This document shows positions 12,281 through 23,848 of a stretch of DNA of 64,000 nt, piece after piece. The first letter of the stretch is position 1, and each line of letters starts with the position of its first letter. A program made the position numbers and the translations under genes. The notes beneath the pieces were generated by a model, which was not told the origin of the DNA, ran no database searches, and saw nothing but the letters and a program-made list of their open reading frames with translations. This DNA comes from Congeria kusceri (Eukaryota > Mollusca > Bivalvia > Myida > Dreissenidae): positions 41,707,048 through 41,771,047 of the forward strand of contig CM051034.1 of the NCBI GenBank assembly GCA_027627225.1, read 5' to 3'.

Positions 12281-13682
12281 TAGAGATAAACTTTTTACCC
12301 CAGAATTTGGCTATGAAAATGTGGTGCACATTATACATGGTAACAATAAAAAAAATTGAAGGTGTTTTATTCTATTAAAAAAATCGTAACATATTCATCA
12401 TATTTTGTTCATAATTAATTCATGAAGTTTTTTAAACAAATAAACACTGCATTACAATAAATTGCAAAAATATTTCCAAATAGAACAACAATAAAATCCT
12501 TTAAAAACGTGATTCGAATAATATAATCTCTTAAAACTAAAGAATGACAGCGTGACGTCATCAATTAACCGGACTTCCAAATCTGCAAGCCGTTAGCAAC
12601 ACCCTTAGCAACGTTGTCGGTTTTACTTCAAATGACTTTGATGTGACAGCCGAATTTGCGGCTATCATCTAGCAGTTTGTACCTGAAAAGCGTGTAACAC
12701 GCTGAGCATGTGGTTGGTGTCAAAAAGCATCGATTGATGCTACTTAGTACTGTACCAGAACAAAGCAAGCACTGTCGATAGAGCATTAATGCATAAGCGT
12801 TCGAAGGGAAATATCAATTACTAAAAATGTCAAACGGCTGTTTTGCTGCATTGGATAAATTGGATATTTAATTTCGGGTTGATGTACTATACATCGTCTG
12901 GATTATTTAGAGGATTTAATTATATTTGGATAAATACGTGTTTCATGCATAACGTAATTATGTGTGCGTATTTAAAATTTACTGTAAATAACGTTTTGAT
13001 TAAATTAGTGTAATATTACAGAATATCATCATTAAACAAACGCGGACAAAAACAGTGCAATACAATATCAACAGAAGTGGCAAAATCAGCTGCAAATGTT
13101 TACCAGATTTTAACTCAAATTTTGCTTCTAAAATCGGCTCTGCGTTATACACGGTAGTACCAGAACTGTTTTTAGCGATGTATCGAACGCTGATTTTCGG
13201 TATATTTGCAACCTAATATCGTGTGTAAAGAAGCAAACAAGTTTCGTCAATTTTTGGTTGAAATACCAACCCAGTCTGAGGGGAAAATGTTTCTTACTTT
13301 TGGAAAAAAATGGGTCATTTTAGGGGAAAAATGGAGATTTATTGGCAAGGGGAAACTGCCGTTATTCGGCAGTAAAAATAGGCAAAAAAAATCACTGCTA
13401 AATTATGTGAAGAAAAAGCGTTTTGTTTTTAATTATTATGTTACAAATAAACAATATATTGCAATACAGGTTTGCAGTCTGGCAATATATTGCAATACAG
13501 GTTTTGCCGTATTGTTGCAGCCCTAGTGATTTCTAGCATTAATTCACAGCTCCAATAATCCATATAATGACGGAAGCACTGAGAGGAAGTGCAGATTCCA
13601 AAACCCATAAATCTCTGCAATATATGAATGCAGTTATCGTCCCTCGCTTTTATTTTCTTGTGAATAGCATAATTTAATTACT

Positions 13683-13910
13683 TAAAGGGACCTGTCCACT
13701 GATTGACGAATTGGCAATTTCCAACCTTATTGCCACAGATGCCAAAACAAAATGAAAAAAAACTGTATATAAAGGAGTGAAATAGCACTATAGACATAGA
13801 AATATATTGGAAATCACGTTTCGTTAATGAGTAATCATCAGTTGAAATGGATATTGAAATTATAAAGAGTTTGAAGCGCAAAACGATTAAATGTTTTGTG
13901 ATTCGGCAAT
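13683..13910 (+). mobile_element. family C element, 5' part only
   Basis: CTTAAAGGGACCTGTCCACT, GTTAATGAGTAATCATCAGT and following words match the left third of the complete copy at 40472-40972. The tRNA-like core and right end are missing. Confidence 0.7.
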
Positions 13911-14149
13911 TATGGTCTATGTTTAACACCCAAGTCAAAGACTTGTTAATTGGCATACAAAATTGACAAACTAAAGGGAAGAAACCGAGAAAACAACTGT
14001 TGCTCCACGTCAAACATTTACTGGTAATTACAATGGGTGCTACTTTCCAATTAGTGTCTGTTAAAAAACATTTATCGCAAATGTTTCTGAAGAAGTTTGT
14101 AAACAACAGGACACATAAAATAATGATTTGGCCGATTATGAGGGTGTAC

Positions 14150-14637
14150 AAAAACATAGGTAAAATAAGGTACTTGAATCCTCTTCACTATCACAAAAAC
14201 ATAGGTAAAATAAGGTACTTGAATCCTCTTCACTATCACAAAAACATAGGTAAAATAAGGTACTGGAATCCTCTTCACTATCACAAAAACATAGGTAAAA
14301 TAAGGTACTTGAATCCTCTACACTATCACAAAAACATAGGTAAAATAAGGTACTTGAATCCTCTTCACTATCACAAAAACATAGGTAAAATAAGGTACTT
14401 GAATCCTCTTCAGTATCACAAAAACATAGGTAAAATAAGGTACTTGAATCCTCTACACTATCACAAAAACATAGGTAAAATAAGGTACTGGAATCCTCTT
14501 CACTATCACAAAAACATAGGTAAAATAAGGTACTTGAATCCTCTTCAGTATCACAAACACATAGGTAAAATAACGTACTTGAATCCTCTTCACTATCACA
14601 AAACATAGGTAAAATAAGGTACTTGAATCCTCTTCAC
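14150..14637. repeat. 45-bp minisatellite, about 11 copies
   Basis: The unit ACATAGGTAAAATAAGGTAC then TTGAATCCTCTTCACTATCA repeats with only single-base changes. Since 45 is a multiple of 3, every copy keeps its frame: plus strand HKNIGKIRYLNPLHY and minus strand EEDSSTLFYLCFCDS. Both long frames are repeat artefacts unless transcription shows otherwise. Confidence 0.95.
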
Positions 14638-15191
14638 TATTTTTTCAGAGTAATTGCCCTTAAGATTTGTTGAGCAAATATATTCACATACAAACTTGCC
14701 ACATACTTTGCAAAGTAAGTATTGTTATATTAAATTTTGTTTTTTACGCATTACCAGTTACATATATTGCTTGTTATTATGTTACAAAAGACAACTCAAG
14801 ACAATTAACAATAATAGTATTTCTCGAAATACATTGAAAGTTCATAGGAGAGAACTAATGAAAGATCAACTAAATCTGATATGTTTAATGGCATCAATAT
14901 GACAGTCTTTAACTTTCTTTATAGAAGATAACTTTACTGAAATCCATTTGACCTTTCTCTAAACACAGTTCTCCAATAAGTGACAAGATTAAATGTCACT
15001 GATATTGGGTCAAGAGGTGATGTCTGAAATAAGAACAATACCGGTAAGCAGGATTTACAGTTGCACTTCCACACACAAGAACACATGTAAGTTGCAGCCT
15101 AAGGGTGTCAAACTTAACCAGAAAATGTAAATGTAAGGTCCTTTGTATAATACAGACGAAAAATCTTGCTCTTGTGCTTTAAAAAATCATA

Positions 15192-15447
15192 AATGAGATG
15201 TGTCTTGGGAAAACTGGGCTTAATGCATGTGCGTGAAGTGTCGTCCCGGATTAGCCTGTGCATTCCGCACAGGCTACCGTAATCCAGGACGGCACTTTCT
15301 GCTTTTATGGTATTTTCTGTTTCCAGGAAGTCTCTTCAAAACATAAATCCACTGTAGGCGGAAAGTGCCGTCCTGAATTAGCCTGTGTGGTCTGTACGAC
15401 ACTGAAACGACACTTTACGGACGGTTTTCCCATGACACGCCTCAAAT
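15192..15447. mobile_element. family A palindromic element, complete
   Basis: Left end ATGAGATGTGTCTTGGGAAA and right end TTTTCCCATGACACGCCTCA are inverted. Internal arms GGATTAGCCTGTGCATTCCG, GCACTTTCTGCTTTTATGGT and CACTGTAGGCGGAAAGTGCC are shared with the other copies. No coding capacity. Confidence 0.85.
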
Positions 15448-15721
15448 ATGTTTTCCCCATTGGTGTTTACCAAGCGCTTGGCATCTAATTGCTGCGATTC
15501 TTGAACAGAGCTAAATTTGGTAATTTCAAGGAAAACTGATTTCCATTGTTAACTTAAGAAAAAGATTAAATTATCAAACAAGACCAGGCTGTGAGTGAAG
15601 GAAACAAATGTTCCTTTCACAAGGCTGTAAATTAATCACAATCAGGTTCTGAACCATTGACAATTCAACTATTCACAGCCAGCACAGTGGGGGAGATGCA
15701 AGCAAATTGGCTCCCAGTCTC

Positions 15722-15989
15722 ATATTACAGGAAATGGTTGTGAACAAAAGGTTTTGCTGTCCAAAAGCAATAGAGCTGAACAGAATAAAGACAAATAAAA
15801 TTGAGGAAGAAATGTATTTACAAAAATATAAAGGGTACAGATTTGCCATGAACAATTTAATACAAGTTTTACCACAGAAATCTAATAGAACTTTGGCAAC
15901 ACTTGATAAAATCATGAAGAAAATGGAAATGGAGGAAGATTCAAAGGATTCTCCTAGCCGACAGACACACAGACCAAAATACTGCATGA
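15722..15989 (+). other. possible orphan exon or gene fragment, charged helical protein
   Basis: After an acceptor-like TCTCATATTACAG the frame runs open, reading EMVVNKRFCC, then KAIELNRIKTNKIEEEMYL, then KYKGYRFAMNNLIQVLPQ, then LDKIMKKMEMEEDSKDSP. Composition (Lys, Glu, Met, amphipathic) looks protein-like and differs from the repeat DNA downstream, into which the frame runs at about 15995. I do not recognise the family. No clear donor or partner exon was found. It may be an exon, a decayed retrocopy or chance. Confidence 0.25.
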
Positions 15990-15994
15990 ATTGT

Positions 15995-18325
15995 CATCTA
16001 CGGTCTCCGATGTTTGCCTTTTCATTATTTTTAAAGCTAGCAGGCCTTTGCCTTCCCAGACATTTCACACCAAGAAAAAGCCCTCCAAGATGTTTACCGA
16101 TAGATACCTGGGCTTATGCCCTCCCAGACATAGGTTCTCTCTGACATAATTATTTCATCCCAGATAATGTCCCACTCAGTTATTTGTCCTAGCAAACATT
16201 TTTACAATCTGAAATATGCATCCTAGACATATTTGTCCACTCAGACATACTGGGCAACTATTTCCTAGCACACATTTGTCCACATTGACATAATTATATG
16301 CCTTCCCTAACAATTTCCCACCAAGACTCCCCAACATTTTCCCACCCAGACATAAAATTATGTCCACTTGGACTTATGCCTTTCCATTTGGCTGCTTTGA
16401 GTTGTGCCGATCCAGACAGATGTCCACTTACAGTTCTGCTTTCCTGTTCATTTGGCCACTTGGATTGTGCCTTCCTGGCCATTTGGCCACTTGGACTTGT
16501 GCCTTCCTAATCATTTGGCCACTTGGACTTGTGCTTTCCTGTTCATTTGGCCACTTGGATTGTGCCTTCCTGGCCATTTGGTCACTTGGAATTGTGCCTT
16601 CCTAATCATTTGGCCACTTGGATTGTGCCTTCCTGGTCATTTGGCCACTTGGAATTGTGCCTTTCTAATCATTTGGCCACTTGGATTGTGCCTTCCTGGC
16701 CATTTGGGGACTTGGACTTGTGCCTTCCTAATCATTGGCCACTTGGACTTGTGCCTTTCTGGCCATATGGCCACTTGGACTTGTGCCTTCCTGGCCTTGG
16801 CCACTTGGACTTACGCCTTCCTGACCAGTTGGCCACTTGGACTTACGCCTTCCTGGACATTGGCCACTTGGACTTGTGCCTTCCTGGCCTTGGCCACTTG
16901 GACTTACGCCTTCCTGACCATTTGGCCACTTGGACTTACGCCTTCCTGGCCATTTGGACTTGTGCCTTCCTGACCATTTGGCCACTTGGACTTACGCCTT
17001 CCTGGTCATTTGGCTACTTGGACATGTGCCTTCCAAGCCATTTGGCTGCTTTAAGTTGTGCCTATCCAGACAGAGGTCCACTTGGAGTTGTGCTTTCCTG
17101 GCTATTTGGCCACTTTGACTTGTGCCTTTCTGGTCATTTGGCCATTTGGACTTGTACCTTCCTAGTCATTTGGCCACTTGGATTTATGCCTTCCTGGCCA
17201 TTTGGCCACTTGGACTTGTGCCTTCCTGGCCATTTGGCCACTTGGACTTGTGCCTTCCTGACCATTTGGCCATTTGGACTTCTGCCTTCCTGGTCATTTG
17301 GTCCCTTGGACTTTTGCCTTCATGACCATTTAGCCACATGGACTTGTTCATTCCTGGCCATTTCGACTTGTACCTTCCAGGCAATTTAGGCACTTGGACT
17401 TGTACCTTTCTATACATGTGTCTATTTGAACTTGTGCCTTTCCAGATGTATGCCCACTCGGACTTGTGGCTTTCAGACATATGGCCACTTGGACTTGGGC
17501 CTTTCTTAGCATGTGTCCATTAATGTCTTGAACTTATGCCTTTCCAGACATATGTCTACTTGGACTTGTGCTTTACATATGTCCATTTGGACTTGTGCCT
17601 TTCAAGACATATGTCCACATGGACTTGTGCCTTTCTAGACAAATGTCCATTTGGAATTGTGCCTTTCTAAGCATGTGTCAACTAATGTCTTGAACTTATG
17701 CCTTTCTAGACAAATGTCCATTTGGACTTGTGCCTTTCTAGACATATATCAACTTGGACTTGTGCCTTACTAGACAATTGACGTAATCGACTCGTTAAAA
17801 ATGAAGTATCAACACAGCCAAGAAAGATCCCCTCATCTCCATCCTCCCTCTTGTTTTTATTGCATTTTGGCACATTTAAATTTTTCATCTCTAGAAAAAA
17901 TTTATAGGCATGTGCCTAAAGTGCCCTAAGGAAGCTATGCCCCTGACTTGAACTTGTGCATTTCCAGACATATGTTAACTCAGACTTGTGGCTTCCAGAC
18001 ATATGGCCACTTGGACTTATGCCTTTCTAAACATGTATTAAATAATGTCTTGAACTTATGCCTTTCTAGACATTTGTCTACTTTGACTTGTGCCTTTCTA
18101 GACATGTCTATATGGACTTGTGCCTTTCTAGACATTATGTCAATTTGCACATGTGCCTTTCTAAACATATGTCCACTTGAACTTGTGCCTTTCTAGCCAT
18201 ATATCCATTTAAACGTGTGCCTTCCAGACACATGGCCATTTGGACTTGTGCCTTTCTAGACATATGTCCACTATGACTTGTGCCTTTCTAGACTTTTGTC
18301 TGCTTGGACTTGTGCCTTTCAAAGA
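15995..18325. repeat. giant 32-bp minisatellite, about 2.3 kb
   Basis: Two unit types dominate: ACTTGGACTTGTGCCTTCCT + GGCCATTTGGCC (mainly 16440-17390) and the same start followed by TTCTAGACATATGTCC (17400-18325). A more diverged leader covers 15995-16440. Each unit is 32 bp, so the frame shifts by one with every copy. This keeps all three plus frames open for long stretches and gives peptide repeats of three alternating kinds. I regard the frames as non-genic. Confidence 0.93.
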
Positions 18326-21300
18326 ACTCAATAAGTTGATGGCCTTGAAAACAAATGAAGATTCAAATATATATGAGCGTATAATATACATGAATACCAA
18401 AGAACTTCCAAAAGCACAGTGGCAGATTCTACACATTCGATTATTCAACCAACATCGTACGCCTATTCATTTTTAAGCACAATTTCAAGGACTGATTATA
18501 CACGGCCACCAAACGCTCCTGGGTGCCACCAGCTTATGTTTCAGGTTAGATTCAGTTACAAGAGAAGGCATTATTTAATATATTTTCATCAGTTCATACA
18601 ACTTTTTCAGCAATCGAAAATATGCAGATCCATAGCCTCCAGAACAGAAATCAAATAATGCTGGGCTATTTACATGATATTCAATTTCCTCCCCCCCCCC
18701 CTCTACAACAATGAAAAACAAACACATTAGCATTGACCCAATCAATAATGAAATTGCATTGTATCCATTGCCAATGACAAGATCATCCCCCAAATGCCTC
18801 TGTTTACAGGGAGATAGTTTACCATCAGCTTTCAGAATGGCATCAGCATAAATGCTCCTCAATAACAGGAAACACTAATTACCAAAAATACCCTAGTGCC
18901 CCATACAAAAGTTCAAATGTTCATTAACTCCAAACTTTTGTTTACATTATCTAGGTTTCAAAACACTTTCAAAATACATGTATATTTTTGAATATATCAG
19001 AGCATTTATGAATAGGAAATGACAAAAAATATTGATAACTATTTAAATTTTTGATAGTTAAACTGTGTCATTTTTTAACAATAACATACAATACAAACAA
19101 TCAAAGAACTGTAAACATAATTAACATATAGCATTTGTTATAATGTCCACTTATCACTTTTACATGGTGTTAAAACGAATTGGTAACGTTTCCGTTAAAA
19201 TAGCCCAAAATGCACCCTCTCTGTTAATAAATCATCTCAGAAAACTAGAAGTAGGTCACTTTCTTGTTGATATATAGTCTACTGTTGCTAAAATTCTTAG
19301 ATATTTTGGTTTCATGGAACATTGTGGACATAATACTGCTATTTCAGAAACGAATTCACACTATTACATGATCTGTTTTCTAGAAATAGTGAAAACTGTT
19401 GTTAACTTTGGTTGCCATTTGCCTATTTCCATAATATTTTCCATCGTTATTCCCTTTGTTTCATTAAAACCTTACATTTCTGGAGTTTGGCTCAACTTCA
19501 AATGATTCCCGGAGGTGTATGTATTGTTATCTATAAGGCCAAGACGTTTTGATTTTACGGTTTACAAAACCGGCGAACGTAAATTAATTTTCCGAAAGTG
19601 AAAAAAAATAAAAATATATATAATTATGATTTTTTTTTTACCGATGGGGGACGAAACGTTCAAATTTTACGAAATATTTTGAGTACGAATATAATAATTT
19701 GTTTTTGACGGTATCACACTGTGATTGCCGATCGAGATCAACAAATTGTTCCGGAATTTCACGGACAATTTTTTTAAGCAAGGCGTCCGCCGTTGTTTAT
19801 GTACATGTATGCCATGTAAAACCCGTGTTTTCTACAAAAGAGTGCAAAATGTCTGCTGAAACACGACGTCATGTTCCACGCATGGAAAGCGTGCGTGTAC
19901 CGATCATGTGCTTTACATACATACAGGTCTTTAACATTTGACAAGCAGGCACGATGTGCACGAGGAAATTTTCCCGCCGTTTTTGCAGGAACAAAGCATG
20001 TATATAATATAAATATATTTTAATCAAGATCTGTACAATTCACCAATTATTCAGTCAGTACTTTGTTCAACAGCTGTAACGATTAAAACAGTGTTAAAAC
20101 ACTAAATACATGCCTATATGTTGAATAAAGTAGATCGAGTGTAACCTAAAGATTCGAGAACGACGAGAATAGTGGGTTTGGACATCACTGTGTGAATGTG
20201 ATGCGCATTGGACATAAACATCCGGAAAAAATAATTACTTTCAGTTTCGCAACAACAATGATGCTTTTGCTTTTAAAAGGCTAGAGGTATGCCGTTCAAA
20301 CGGTGATGTTTCGTTTATTTCATTTCGTTTAAACTTGTACAAAAAACTGAAAACATCTTAGCCTTAATTGTAATAGCTAAAACGCACCAAATGACGTCAT
20401 TTGACACATGCCGCAAAAAAATTTGACGTACGGAGGGGATACCCCTCCCTAACCCACCCCTCTCGGGACGGGGACGCCTAAAAAAATCCTGTGGAAGGCA
20501 CTGGATGTATATTTTCAAGTGGCATTTGTAACAAATAATATCATTAGTAACAAGATTTTCTTGCGGGCACATCTTGCGGGGACAGACAGCTTTGTCTCGT
20601 ATAAACTTAAAAGAGAAAGTCATGGTTGCATTTTGTTGATGATATATATTTTCGTGACACAATAAGAATTTCTTATTTGCCTTGTATTTTGTTTCTGTCA
20701 CAATTGTAATGCAATAATTTTACACACACTAGCAGTTCATTTTATTTCTGATAAATTTCATATATACATGAAGATTTAGCATTTACACAGAGTTGAATAT
20801 TTAAAAAAAAAATTATGTTAAAACTGGTTTCTCTTTTTTAATAAGAATTAAGACTTAATAAGAATCCAAACAATTAACGTCATATTATTTGGACTTTTCT
20901 CTTGATATAGTTAAATTTAATATGTTTTTCGAGACCTCACAGCAATTATTTTTAAAATTTGCGTTGTGTGGTTAGATTAAGCTCGTTTTGCAAGGTCTGT
21001 GTTCGGGCAGTTGTGGATTCCAGTCCTGCACAGGTTAACTCGTCTTCTTTTAAAAAAGGCGTCTCACTTTACATTTTGTAAATCCATACAAGTATACAAC
21101 TTTGTGGTAAAATCAATTTTAATGATGCTGTTAAAATATATGCAGGCATCTATTACACTTATTTACTCTGTAAAATTCATAAATACAAATGGTTAAACTG
21201 CATATGAAACATTGGTGTAATAAAACAGTTTATACCATGTTTGACGTCTTATTCTAACTTCACATAATAGTGTGTTTTAATGTTGATATTGTTATTAATT

Positions 21301-22010
21301 ATAAATTGCTAACTGGAAATCGTTCGTTGTGTTAAGATTTGAACACTTTTTTTTATTTTTTTTTCGACCTGCCAGTGGACATGTTCCCCAAAAATTTTTG
21401 TAAACCAGAAAGTAAAAAAGGACTGGCCTAACTTTATAAGCGAACAACTGGTGTAAATATCACAGTTTTTGGCGGCGGTTAGAATTGGAAGGTACCTTTA
21501 ACCTCTCCATATTGGTGTTTGTGTTTTACTAATTTTATGCCGTTAGCATGTATTATAAACAGTATTTGTCTTTTTGGGGGATTTTTACTTTAAAAAAATA
21601 TGGACAGACAATACACTCAACATGCACCGGTAGAACACAGTACACATTCAGTTACTTATTTCAGATGTAAAATATGTGTGTTTCAAGACTGTCTGAAATA
21701 GTTTTCTTTCATTTTAGTTCACTTTTGCGTTTGTTAAAAAATCTACTATGCCGTTACATACCTGAAACATGCTAATGTTCTGTGCATAATGTATTTTCAA
21801 TCCATTTAACAAATAATTGCCATATTTGCATGTTTTGTAAACTTGCATACACCAAAAACATCTTAAATTAACGTAGAGGATGCATTTTGGGCTATTTTTA
21901 ACAGACAGGTTACCGATTCGTTTCAACACTGTGTTTTATGCAGGTGAGGTAACCACCTTAGTAACAATAAAACATACACCGTAATGATATACAGTAATAT
22001 ACATCAATTA
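18326..22010. other. no gene recognised apart from a zinc-finger-like fragment
   Basis: AT-rich unassigned DNA. It holds a C-tract near 18690 and the PHD-like fragment at 20315-20701. No splice-linked exons were seen. Confidence 0.4.
20315..20701 (-). pseudogene. PHD-finger-like fragment in a decayed open frame
   Basis: The minus-strand frame contains VCPRKMCPQENLVTNDIICY followed by KCHLKIYIQCLP. The spacing C-x4-C, C-x2-C and a late Cys resembles a PHD-type zinc finger, but the expected His before the last Cys pair is absent (IYIQC). Downstream the frame runs into a short G/C-rich segment at about 20430-20475. This looks like a transposon-borne or dead zinc-finger piece rather than a functional gene. 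Confidence 0.25.
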
Positions 22011-22014
22011 TTAT

Positions 22015-22253
22015 TTGTTTTTGTTTGTTTGTTTGGATTTTTCGCCTTATTCAACAGTATTTCAGTCATATAACGGCGGTAAGTTAACCTACTCACACTT
22101 TTCCTGGGCAAGCTTAGACGATCCAAACGGTTTACCAGTACCATGTGCACATACTTATGTCAGTAATTGACAACTGCCCTACTTGAATCAGAGGTAGGGG
22201 AAGAATGGCCGTAGAAATTATTTCATGACCAATCCCCACACAAGTTATGTGGC
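22015..22253 (-). mobile_element. family H SINE body, copy 2
   Basis: The stretch from TTTGTTTGGATTTTTCGCC through CAAGCTTAGACGATCCAAAC to CAATCCCCACACAAGTTATG closely matches the SINE at 8378-8600. It runs directly into the amplified tRNA-like heads. Confidence 0.78.
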
Positions 22254-22603
22254 CGGGCTGGGGAGTGAACTCACGAACCCTGGATTGACAGTCCGGTGCT
22301 CTACCAACTGAGCTAGCTGGGCCTAACCAGGGGCCTATTTTGCAGTCTAACTCACGAACCCTGCATTGACAGTCCAGTGCTCTACCAATTGAGCTAGCTG
22401 GGCCTAACCAGGGGCCTATTTTGCAGTCTAACTCACGAACCCTGGATTGACAGTCCAGTCCAGTGCTCTACCAACTGAGCTAGCTGGGCCTAACCAGGGG
22501 CCCATTTTGCAGTCTAACTCACGAACCCTGAATTGACAGTCCAGTGCTCTACCAATTGAGCTAGCTGGGCCTAACCAGGGGCCTATTTTGCAGTCTAACT
22601 TAA
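22254..22603 (-). repeat. tandem array of four tRNA-like SINE heads
   Basis: CTCACGAACCC begins at 22270, 22351, 22432 and 22518, giving periods of 81, 81 and 86 (the last gained a CCAGT duplication). On the minus strand each unit reads GCTAGCTCAGTTGGTAGAGC, then an anticodon-loop-like CTGTCAA (GTC), then GGGTTCGTGAGTT. The T-arm is imperfect and the acceptor arm is not well closed, so these are tRNA-derived rather than clear tRNA genes. Confidence 0.85.
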
Positions 22604-23094
22604 GCCACAACCGTCTTGCAAAACAGTTTCATTTTCTCCAAAACTACATGTGTCCAATGTGGAATTTTAAAATTAGAGGAAATTAAACTATTGTCCACTG
22701 AGGAAGCAGCCTAAATGCTGGCTGCAAAATAGGCAGATCCAGGGCCCTGCATTCGAAAAAAAGGGTCAACTTTTTTCCTCAGGGTGTCTTCTATTAATCT
22801 CCTTAGCTCACATTATCTGGTATCTTTCAGTGGAAGTTGAGGGTGTTTGTGATATTACGTCACAACTAGTAAAATCTATGTGCAGAGATTTATAAGCTCA
22901 CTGCTTCAGTACAAGGGGAAGTAACTACAATGAAGATGACACACAACCGTCATACAAACAGACATTCTCTCAGAACTTGCAGCTATTTAAGGTCCTGCAA
23001 TTAACTATCAGTCTGATTAATAATTATTATCAAGTATAGCCTGATTCATGGGTTTCTATTACTAACAACTTGTGTATTCAACATTACAATATAT

Positions 23095-23353
23095 AGGAAA
23101 AGATCCAGACAGAAATAGCATGGTGCTCCCATGTCTCCCCCCTGCTGCCCCTCTGGACTAGGCAACCAAGCAATGTTGGATATGTTTTTCTACTTTAATA
23201 TGTGTCGGCAAATATTCAATGTCAAATGAAGAATCCCTGTTTAAAACCTGTGGATAAACTAAATAATTAGAAAACGTCGAGGGACTGGTACGGCTTCTCC
23301 CCTGCTCCTCTTGAGGAGCACCGTGTACCTTTTCTGGTCTTAGATCTTTCCCG
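23095..23353. mobile_element. small inverted-repeat element (MITE-like)
   Basis: AGGAAAAGATCCAGACAG.. GGTGCTCC at the left is mirrored by GGAGCACCGTGTACCTTTTC.. AGATCTTTCCC at the right, an imperfect ~35-bp TIR. A related piece lies at about 32205-32305. Confidence 0.55.
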
Positions 23354-23848
23354 AAATGTATTATAGTATAGCAAAAATAACCCTCAGTTTTGGTTGATAT
23401 ACTTGTAGGATTGCAATCAGACAGGAAAACCAGCGTTTTTTCCGCCTATAGATAGCGCGAGTACTTTTTTTTTTATTGTTGTTGTTGTTTCATCTCCAAT
23501 ACCCAATGAACTCAAAATCTATGTTCCAAAAATTGCGCTGGAAAAAGTGAATGGGAACCTTCCGCTTCGGATTTTATGCAAAGGTTCCATGTTTCAGTAA
23601 CGATAAGTAACGTTAAGCGAACAGGCAGATAGGGAAGCAAAATAGGAGCCCAAGAAAATTTAATAACGGAAGGAAAATATGTGTAAATGCAACGAGAAAC
23701 GAAGCATCGTCTGTAATATTTTACATCAATATAATGGGCCTGTTTCATAAAATTCGTACGAATGGGTTTTCTTACGTAAAAATTTATAGGACGTACATTC
23801 GTAAGAAAATCCAAGCGTTTCATAAAACTGTTCTTTCCCAACCACATA

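Larger units (their letters stand above)
10741..13525 (-). mobile_element. decayed hAT-superfamily DNA transposon, 2785 bp, intact ends
   Basis: TIRs read TAGGGCTGCAACAATA at the left and its reverse complement at the right. Both sides carry the identical 8-bp target duplication GTGATTTC (10733-10740 and 13526-13533), the hAT signature. Subterminal AT-palindromes (CGATATATCG; CAATATATTGCAATACAGG twice) lie at the two ends. The interior has a ~230-bp tandem duplication (about 11465-11935) and a remnant of a minus-strand transposase C-terminus at 12056-12280. It has no full transposase, so it is non-autonomous. Confidence 0.9.

Noticed and set aside
14000..14608. 202-codon plus frame and 156-codon minus frame with 15-residue repeats
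   Set aside because: Both lie almost wholly in the 45-bp minisatellite and are open because the unit is a multiple of three.
16404..17389. 189- and 288-codon repeat proteins rich in WPLGL/CAFL
   Set aside because: Created by the 32-bp tandem repeat in shifting frames. No start context, splice sites or domain support them.
22254..22603. Cluster of four tRNA-Asp genes
   Set aside because: The GTC anticodon-like loop is suggestive, but arms are incomplete and the units are part of a SINE-derived array.
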